A stretch of DNA of 6,620 bases, taken from the NCBI GenBank assembly GCA_902475475.1, contig CABRZY010000097.1:1-6620 (forward strand), written 5' to 3'. This document shows, piece after piece, positions 1-6,620 of the stretch. Origin of the DNA: an uncultured Collinsella sp. (GTDB lineage Bacteria; Actinomycetota; Coriobacteriia; Coriobacteriales; Coriobacteriaceae). The translations under genes and the position numbers were made by a program. The notes under the pieces were generated by a model, which ran no database searches, was not told where the DNA came from, and saw only the letters and a program-made list of their open reading frames with translations. Position 1 is the stretch's first letter. Every line of letters begins with the position of its first letter.

Positions 1-2219
1 CGATCGAGTTTTTGATCGGTCGCCTGCTCGACAACTACCTGCTCAACTTTGGCGTGCGCGACATGGTCGCCGAGGCGCTCGACGACATGGGCTTCGATCT
101 GTCCGTCATTGAGAACCAGGAGCCCGATCCGGCTCTGGGCAACGGTGGTCTGGGCCGTCTTGCCGCATGCTTCCTGGATTCCATGGCAGCCGAGGGCATC
201 GCCGGCTACGGCAACGGCATGCGCTACCGCTACGGCCTGTTTAAGCAGGAGATCGTCAACGGCAGCCAGGTCGAGGCTACCGACGAGTGGCTCACCCATG
301 GCTATCCCTGGGAGGTCCGCCGTCAGGACAAGGCCGTGACCATCAAGTTTGGTGGCCGCGTCGAGGGCTTTGAGGAGAACGGCCGCACGTTCTACCGCAC
401 GGTGGACACGCAGGACATCCTTGCCGTTCCCTATGACATCCCCGTTGTGGGCTATGCTGGCGAGACCGTCAACAAGCTGCGCGTCTGGGCCGCTGAGCCG
501 GTCGAGGAGCACTTCGATCTGGAGGCCTTCAACCGCGGCGACTATGCCCTGGCAGATGCCGAGCGCGCCGAGGCCGAGGCCATCAGCGCCATCCTCTACC
601 CCAACGACGCCGGCGAGCACGGCCGTCTGCTGCGCCTGAAGCAGGAGTACCTGTTTGTCTCGGCCGGCATCTACAGCCTGCTCGACACCTTTGAGAAGGA
701 GCACGGCGCAAACTGGGAGCTGCTGCCGCAGTTTGTGGCCATCCATACCAACGATACCCACCCTGCCATGTGCGGCCCCGAGCTCATGCGCATCCTCATC
801 GACGAGAAGAAGCTCGAGTGGGATGACGCCTGGAACATCGTGACGCAGGTTGTGAGCTACACCAACCACACCATCCTGCCCGAGGCTCTGGAGAAGTGGC
901 CCATCGGCACGTTCTCCAAGCTCCTCCCCCGCGTGTACCAGATCATCGACGAGATCAGCCGTCGTTGGCATGAGTCGTTCGACACCACGCAGGAGGGTTG
1001 GCAGGAGCGCCTGCGCCAGACCGCCATTCTGTGGGACGGCGAGATTCGCATGGCCAACCTGTCCGTGATCTGCAGCCATAGCGTCAACGGCGTGGCAAAG
1101 ATTCACTCCGACATCATCAAGAACATCGTGCTCAAGGACTTCTATGCCCTCACGCCCGAGAAGTTCAACAACAAGACCAACGGCATCTCGCACCGTCGCT
1201 TCTTTGCCGAGGCCAACCCCACCTACGCCAAGCTCGTGACCGAGGCCATTGGCGACGGTTGGCTCAAGGACGCCTTTGAGCTTGAGAAGCTCAAGGAGTT
1301 TAAGGACGACACCGAGTTCCTGAAGGCCGTGGGTGCCTCCAAGCGCGCCAACAAGGAGCGTCTGGCCGCCTACGTTAAGGCCGAGACCGGTCTGGTCATC
1401 GACCCCAACACCGTCTTTGATGTTCAGGTGAAGCGCTTCCACGCCTACAAGCGCCAGCTCATGAACATCATGAAGGTGATGGATATCTACAACCGTCGCA
1501 TCGCCGATCCCAACTTCCATGTGACGCCGACGACCTTCATCTTTAGCGGCAAGGCCGCCTCAAGCTACACCTTCGCCAAGGAGACCATCCGCCTCATCAA
1601 CTCTGTCGCCGAGGTCATCAACAACGATGCCCGCGTCAACGAGGTCATGAAGGTCTGCTTTATCCCCAACTTCCGCGTGAGCAACGCCCAGCTCATCTAC
1701 CCTGCCGCCGAGATTTCGGAGCAGATCTCTACAGCTGGCAAGGAGGCCTCGGGCACGTCCAACATGAAGCTCATGATGAACGGCGCCATTACGCTAGGCA
1801 CTCTCGACGGCGCCAACATCGAGATCGCCGATCTGGCCGGCCGCGAGAACGAGGCCATCTTTGGCCTGACCGCTCCCGAGGTCGAGCAGCTCTGGGCGTC
1901 TAACAGCTACTTTGCGTGGGATACCCTCAACGGCGACCGCGAGCGTCTGGGCCGCGTGATGGACGAGCTAAAGGACAACACCTTTGCGGGGCTTTCGGGC
2001 AACTTCGAGAGCATCTACAACGAGCTCATGAACAACAACGACCCCGACCTGGTCATGGCCGATTTCCGCAGCTATGTGGATGCGTGGGAGAAGCTTACTG
2101 GCAGCTACGGCGACCAGGAGACCTGGAACCGCAAAGCACTGCTCAACACCGCCTCGAGCGGCTGGTTCTCGAGCGACCGCACCATTCGCGAGTACCGCGA
2201 CGAGATCTGGCACGCGTAA
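1..2219 (+). CDS. glgP: Glycogen/starch/alpha-glucan phosphorylase, 5'-truncated by window
   Basis: PLP-dependent GT35 phosphorylase; it cleaves terminal alpha-1,4 glucosyl units of glycogen with phosphate to give glucose-1-phosphate in the cytoplasm. The frame is open to the left edge: the codons before the TTG at 12 read I-E-F and continue into LIGRLLDNYLLN, matching the conserved (S/M)EFLIGR region, so that TTG is internal and the true start lies upstream. Roughly the first 70-80 residues of a family member of about 800 are missing. Visible family blocks: DPALGNGGLGRLAACFLDSM (about 124-183), NDTHP (750-764), YTNHT (858-872, with the active-site His), NKTNGISHRR (1170-1199), VQVKRFHAYKRQ (about 1425-1460, phosphate and substrate-binding Lys/Arg), and EASGTSNMK, whose Lys at 1767-1769 is the PLP Schiff-base lysine. 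The C-terminus (SSDRTIREYRDEIW) is intact. The HAYKRQ form, instead of HEYKRQ of the muscle and E. coli enzymes, resembles Firmicutes GlgP. It is upstream of the synthesis genes on the same strand. Family assignment is very secure; physiological substrate (glycogen versus maltodextrin) is inferred from context. Confidence 0.97.
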   Translation, partial: IEFLIGRLLDNYLLNFGVRDMVAEALDDMGFDLSVIENQEPDPALGNGGLGRLAACFLDSMAAEGIAGYGNGMRYRYGLFKQEIVNGSQVEATDEWLTHGYPWEVRRQDKAVTIKFGGRVEGFEENGRTFYRTVDTQDILAVPYDIPVVGYAGETVNKLRVWAAEPVEEHFDLEAFNRGDYALADAERAEAEAISAILYPNDAGEHGRLLRLKQEYLFVSAGIYSLLDTFEKEHGANWELLPQFVAIHTNDTHPAMCGPELMRILIDEKKLEWDDAWNIVTQVVSYTNHTILPEALEKWPIGTFSKLLPRVYQIIDEISRRWHESFDTTQEGWQERLRQTAILWDGEIRMANLSVICSHSVNGVAKIHSDIIKNIVLKDFYALTPEKFNNKTNGISHRRFFAEANPTYAKLVTEAIGDGWLKDAFELEKLKEFKDDTEFLKAVGASKRANKERLAAYVKAETGLVIDPNTVFDVQVKRFHAYKRQLMNIMKVMDIYNRRIADPNFHVTPTTFIFSGKAASSYTFAKETIRLINSVAEVINNDARVNEVMKVCFIPNFRVSNAQLIYPAAEISEQISTAGKEASGTSNMKLMMNGAITLGTLDGANIEIADLAGRENEAIFGLTAPEVEQLWASNSYFAWDTLNGDRERLGRVMDELKDNTFAGLSGNFESIYNELMNNNDPDLVMADFRSYVDAWEKLTGSYGDQETWNRKALLNTASSGWFSSDRTIREYRDEIWHA

Positions 2220-2255
2220 AGGCGTGCGAGTTCCCTTTGCCAGCACGGCATTACT

Positions 2256-2286
2256 CGACGGGCGCGACCGAGCGCCGCGCCCGTCG
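2256..2286 (+). promoter_or_regulatory. GC-rich perfect hairpin between glgP and glgC
   Basis: CGACGGGCGCG (2256-2266) and CGCGCCCGTCG (2276-2286) are exact reverse complements, giving an 11-bp stem with a 9-nt loop. It starts 37 bases after the glgP stop and ends 28 bases before the glgC ribosome binding site. The bases after it (CTAATGGGTTTAGG) contain no U-tract, so it is not a classical intrinsic terminator. It could be a partial terminator, a block to 3' exonucleases protecting glgP mRNA, or an RNA-processing site. The inverted repeat is certain; the role is inferred. Confidence 0.6.
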
Positions 2287-2307
2287 CTAATGGGTTTAGG
2301 AACATCG

Positions 2308-2334
2308 ATGACAGAAGGAGAAATCGATGAGTAA
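2308..2334 (+). other. Possible 8-codon leader frame overlapping the glgC start
   Basis: An ATG at 2308 opens an eight-codon frame (MTEGEIDE) ending at TAA 2332-2334, five bases past the A-T-G of glgC and in a different frame. AGGA at 2298-2301 lies six bases upstream and could serve as a ribosome binding site. Translation of it would place a terminating ribosome on the glgC start codon, compatible with translational coupling. It also spans the glgC Shine-Dalgarno. A short chance frame is the simpler explanation; the peptide itself has no recognisable motif. Confidence 0.2.
2315..2320 (+). promoter_or_regulatory. Ribosome binding site of glgC
   Basis: AAGGAG, a near-perfect Shine-Dalgarno, sits six bases before the ATG at 2327. 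It fixes the glgC start over other candidates, and the encoded N-terminus matches the length usual for GlgC. Confidence 0.85.
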
Positions 2335-3475
2335 GAAAGAATGCATCGCGATGCTCCTCGCAGGAGGACAGGGCAGCCGATTGGGGGCACTCACCCAAAA
2401 GATCGCTAAGCCGGCGGTTAGCTTTGGTGGCAAGTTCCGCATTATCGACTTTTCGCTGTCCAACTGCTCCAACTCGGGCATCGACACGGTGGGCGTTCTG
2501 ACGCAGTATCGCCCCTACCTGCTGCATGCCTATGTGGGATCCGGCGAGGCCTGGGATCTGGACAGCCGTGACGGCGGCGTGTCGATCCTGCCGCCGTACG
2601 AGACGCAGACCGGCGGCGCCTGGTATGCGGGCACGGCCGACGCCATTACGCAAAACCTGGACTATATCAAGGCCAACGACCCCAAGTACGTCCTGATTCT
2701 TTCGGGCGATCACCTGTATCGCATGGATTACCGCAAGATGCTCAAGACGCACATCGAGAACAACGCCGACCTCACGGTGAGCGTTATGCCCGTGCCGTGG
2801 GAGGAGGCCAGCCGCTTTGGCATCCTGACCACCGACCCCGAGGACGGCCGCATCACCAAGTTCACCGAGAAACCCGATAAACCCGATTCGAACCTCGCGT
2901 CCATGGGCATCTACATCTTCTCGGCCGACGTGCTGATCAACGCGCTTGAGGAAGACGCTCTGGACCAGCGTTCGAGCCACGACTTTGGCAAGGACATCAT
3001 CCCCAAGCTGCTCGGCGAGGACAAGCGCCTGTATAGCTATGAGTTCCACGGCTTCTGGAAGGACGTCGGCACCATCGCCAGCTTCCACGAGACCTCGATG
3101 GACCTGCTGGGCAACAACCCCGAGTTCGACCTGTTCGACAAGCACTTCCCCATCATGTCCAACATCACCACGCGTCCGCCGCACTACATTGGTCCGGATG
3201 GTCGCTTGGACGACTGCCTGGTCTCCAACGGCTGCAAGATCTACGGCACCGCTCGCCACTCGATCCTTTCGACCGATGTCATCATCGAGGAGCGCGCCGT
3301 GGTCGAGGACTCCGTGCTGCTGCCGGGTGCGCACGTTAAGAGCGGTGCGCACATCTGCCGCGCAATTTTGGGCGAGAACTCCACGGTCGAAGAGGGCGTG
3401 AAGCTCGGCTCTGTCGATACCACCAAGGATACGGCCGTCGTTGGAAATGACGTCGTTATCGGGAAGGGGGAATGA
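2327..3475 (+). CDS. glgC: Glucose-1-phosphate adenylyltransferase (ADP-glucose pyrophosphorylase), catalytic subunit
   Basis: Makes ADP-glucose and pyrophosphate from ATP and glucose-1-phosphate, the committed and normally regulated step of bacterial glycogen synthesis. 382 residues, close to the Bacillus-type GlgC (about 380) and shorter than the E. coli protein. Residues 1 to about 245 form the nucleotidyltransferase domain: LAGGQGSRLGALT nucleotide-binding loop (11-23), KPAVSFGGKFRIIDF (28-42), WYAGTADA (99-106), SGDHLYRMDY with the metal/catalytic Asp128 (126-135; E. coli Asp142), FTEKP with the glucose-1-phosphate-binding Lys182 (179-183; E. coli Lys195), and FWKDVGT with Asp246 (243-249). 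The rest is a left-handed beta-helix of hexapeptide type (about 290-380). All catalytic residues that I can align are present, so it should be active. The stop is four bases before the glgD start, and the glgD ribosome binding site lies inside its 3' end, indicating co-translation and probably a GlgC-GlgD complex. Effector preference cannot be read from the sequence. Confidence 0.97.
   Translation: MSKKECIAMLLAGGQGSRLGALTQKIAKPAVSFGGKFRIIDFSLSNCSNSGIDTVGVLTQYRPYLLHAYVGSGEAWDLDSRDGGVSILPPYETQTGGAWYAGTADAITQNLDYIKANDPKYVLILSGDHLYRMDYRKMLKTHIENNADLTVSVMPVPWEEASRFGILTTDPEDGRITKFTEKPDKPDSNLASMGIYIFSADVLINALEEDALDQRSSHDFGKDIIPKLLGEDKRLYSYEFHGFWKDVGTIASFHETSMDLLGNNPEFDLFDKHFPIMSNITTRPPHYIGPDGRLDDCLVSNGCKIYGTARHSILSTDVIIEERAVVEDSVLLPGAHVKSGAHICRAILGENSTVEEGVKLGSVDTTKDTAVVGNDVVIGKGE
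3464..3471 (+). promoter_or_regulatory. Ribosome binding site of glgD inside the end of glgC
   Basis: AAGGGGGA lies in the last codons of glgC, eight bases before the ATG at 3480. It selects this ATG over an in-frame TTG at 3441, which would extend GlgD back into glgC by 13 residues. The placement implies translational coupling of glgC and glgD. Confidence 0.7.
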
Positions 3476-3479
3476 TCCG

Positions 3480-4607
3480 ATGATCAATCGCAAGGCCATC
3501 GGTTACATCACCGCTAACTACTCTTCGACCTACGGCAGCGTGCTGCTCAAGGACCGCCCTATCGCGTCCGTCCCGTTTTTGGGCCGCTACCGCCTGATCG
3601 ACTTTCCGCTGTCCAACATGATGAATGCCGGCATCAAGACCGTCGGCGTCGTCATGCCGGGCAACTACCGCTCCCTGATCGACCACGTGGGCTCGGGCAA
3701 GGACTGGGGTCTGGACCGCAAGAAGGGCGGCATGTTCCTGGTTCCCGGCAACGCGTACGGCACCACCAAGGGCGGCATGCGCTTCCTGCTGCGCGACATC
3801 ATCTCCAACAAGACGTTGTTCCAGCGCTCGGACAAGCCCTACGTTGTGATGATGGGCACCAACATCATCTTTAACATGGACCTCAACACCATCATCGAAG
3901 CCCACGAGAACTCCGGCGCCCAGATGACCGTCGTGTACTGCAAGGCCACGCGCAACGTCGATGACGAGACCAAGCTGCAGATCAACGAGAACGGCCGTCT
4001 GACGGGTGTGAGCGCCGGCGTCGTGTACGGCGACAACGCGTCCATGGACTGCTGCATCGTCAACCGCGAGACCCTGCTCGAGATTATCGATCACTACCAG
4101 GCCGCCGACTATCTGGACATGCTCGAGGCACTCCAGGGCGACTTTGGCAACATCGACGTGTGCAGCTACGAGTACAAGGGCGAGGTCGTGGGCGTGTTTA
4201 GCGAGAAGTCGCTGTATCGCCGCAGCATGGACCTGCTCGACCAGACCGTGGCCGACCAGCTCTTTGACCCCGAGCGTCCGATCCTGACCAAGGCTCACGA
4301 CGTTCCGCCTTCGCGTTATGCGACCGGCAGCCACGCGTGCAACTCGATCATCTCGGCCGGCTGCATCATCAAGGGCACCGTGCGCAACTCGATCCTGTCG
4401 CGCGGCGTTGTGGTTGAGGAAGGCGCCTCGGTGACCAACTCGATCATCAACCAGAGCTGCATCATCAAGAGCGGCGCCCGCGTAGAGAACGCCATTCTGG
4501 ACAAGAACAACGTGGTTCCCACCAACACCGAGCTTCGCGGCACGCCCGAGAACATCCTGGTGCTGGGCAAGGCTCCGTTAACTTCCGATACCACGATCGT
4601 GCGTTAA
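3480..4607 (+). CDS. glgD: GlgD, non-catalytic/regulatory ADP-glucose pyrophosphorylase subunit
   Basis: 375-residue paralogue of GlgC. In Firmicutes, GlgD pairs with GlgC as a heteromer and raises or tunes its activity while having little activity itself. The fold is kept: VPFLGRYRLIDFPLSN (31-46) matches the GlgC core, and the C-terminal part (about 285-375) has hexapeptide beta-helix repeats such as NSIISAGCIIKGTV and NSIINQSCIIKSGARV. The active site is degraded. The glycine-rich AGGQGSRLG loop is replaced by TANYSSTYGS. Lys28 of GlgC aligns with Ile28. The catalytic Asp128 aligns with Asn128 (GTNIIFNMD in place of SGDHLYRMD). The WYAGTADA and FTEKP motifs are gone, and Asp246 of GlgC aligns with Gly238. 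These ungapped pairings are by eye. The ATG is chosen because it follows the glgC stop by four bases and has a GGGGGA ribosome binding site. The usual length of GlgD is about 340-375 residues. Independent catalytic activity is unlikely. Confidence 0.93.
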   Translation: MINRKAIGYITANYSSTYGSVLLKDRPIASVPFLGRYRLIDFPLSNMMNAGIKTVGVVMPGNYRSLIDHVGSGKDWGLDRKKGGMFLVPGNAYGTTKGGMRFLLRDIISNKTLFQRSDKPYVVMMGTNIIFNMDLNTIIEAHENSGAQMTVVYCKATRNVDDETKLQINENGRLTGVSAGVVYGDNASMDCCIVNRETLLEIIDHYQAADYLDMLEALQGDFGNIDVCSYEYKGEVVGVFSEKSLYRRSMDLLDQTVADQLFDPERPILTKAHDVPPSRYATGSHACNSIISAGCIIKGTVRNSILSRGVVVEEGASVTNSIINQSCIIKSGARVENAILDKNNVVPTNTELRGTPENILVLGKAPLTSDTTIVR

Positions 4608-4638
4608 CGTTGGCACCGCAACATCGCTCGTAACATGT

Positions 4639-4674
4639 AGAATAGCCGCCCGGTTCGCGCCTGGCGGCTATTCT
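4639..4674 (+). promoter_or_regulatory. Perfect 12-bp hairpin in the glgA leader
   Basis: AGAATAGCCGCC (4639-4650) pairs exactly with GGCGGCTATTCT (4663-4674), with a 12-nt loop. It begins 32 bases after the glgD stop and ends 13 bases before the glgA Shine-Dalgarno. The following bases (CGAATAACAACATGGG) have no U-tract on this strand, nor is there one on the opposite strand. Candidate roles are partial terminator/attenuator, mRNA stability element or processing site that sets glgA expression apart from glgCD. The structure is certain; the role is inferred. Confidence 0.65.
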
Positions 4675-4687
4675 CGAATAACAACAT

Positions 4688-4692
4688 GGGAG
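4688..4692 (+). promoter_or_regulatory. Ribosome binding site of glgA
   Basis: GGGAG lies five bases before the ATG at 4698. A second in-frame ATG at 4686 overlaps this site and has no purine-rich sequence before it (AATAACAAC), so 4698 is the preferred start. Confidence 0.65.
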
Positions 4693-4697
4693 ACAAT

Positions 4698-6620
<1,923 letters not shown>

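Noticed and set aside
12..14. TTG as start codon of glgP
   Set aside because: The frame is open upstream and the preceding codons (I-E-F) continue a conserved phosphorylase motif, so the gene begins outside the window.
2256..2286. Classical intrinsic terminator at the end of glgP
   Set aside because: The stem is strong but no U-tract follows; the same holds for the stem at 4639-4674. They are reported as hairpins of unknown role.
3441..3443. TTG as an earlier start of glgD
   Set aside because: It would overlap glgC and lacks support; the ATG at 3480 has a purine-rich ribosome binding site and fits the family's N-terminus.
2105..3499. A 464-codon open frame on the minus strand across glgC
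   Set aside because: It lies opposite a certain gene. Long antisense frames arise in GC-rich coding DNA, and its translation has no recognisable domain.
3456..4334. A 292-codon minus-strand frame across glgD
   Set aside because: Same kind of codon-bias shadow; its Val/Ala/His-rich translation mirrors the GAC/GCC/GTG-rich codons of glgD.
4602..4609. CGTTAACG palindrome at the glgD stop codon as an operator
   Set aside because: An 8-bp palindrome at a stop codon is easily due to chance, and a GTTAAC also occurs inside glgD at 4577; there is no further support.
4610..4643. Possible sigma-70-like promoter before glgA (TTGGCA at 4610, TAGAAT at 4638)
   Set aside because: The boxes look good singly but the spacer is 22 bases, too long. 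The alternative TAACAT at 4631 gives 15 bases and a weak match. TAGAAT also overlaps the hairpin arm, so I do not call a promoter.

Overview
The window is a compact glycogen-metabolism cluster with all genes on the + strand: the 3' part of glycogen phosphorylase (glgP, 1-2219), glucose-1-phosphate adenylyltransferase (glgC, 2327-3475), its non-catalytic paralogue (glgD, 3480-4607), and ADP-glucose-dependent glycogen synthase (glgA, from 4698 past the right edge). Both end genes are cut by the window. Nearly every base is coding. The only non-coding stretches are 107 bp (glgP-glgC), 4 bp (glgC-glgD) and 90 bp (glgD-glgA).

The DNA is GC-rich, with strong G/C preference at third positions (Lys almost always AAG, Ala/Gly mostly GCC/GGC), yet the protein set looks Firmicutes-like: a short GlgC paired with GlgD, and a phosphorylase with the KRFHAYKRQ version of the active-site loop. 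A GC-rich anaerobic gut actinobacterium of the Coriobacteriia (Collinsella-like) fits this best. That assignment is inference from composition and gene content, not from a marker gene.

How the genes work together: GlgC, probably complexed with GlgD, makes ADP-glucose from glucose-1-phosphate and ATP. GlgA transfers that glucose to the growing alpha-1,4-glucan. GlgP releases glucose-1-phosphate from the polymer again. Synthesis and breakdown genes therefore share one strand and possibly one transcript. No branching or debranching enzyme lies in the window.

Both longer spacers contain a perfect inverted repeat (11-bp stem at 2256-2286; 12-bp stem at 4639-4674) without a U-tract, so each could tune expression within the operon rather than end transcription. 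The glgC leader also has a tiny overlapping reading frame and an 8-bp direct repeat around the ribosome binding site.

The most unusual item is the end of glgA. After a complete, normal-looking GT5 glycogen synthase (about residues 1-486) the frame runs on for at least 155 residues into a low-complexity tail. The tail is first acidic (Glu/Pro/Ala), then strongly basic with AKK/T repeats like bacterial histone-H1-like or HU-tail sequences. The tail is still open at the window edge. I see no tRNA, rRNA, CRISPR array, insertion sequence or phage feature.
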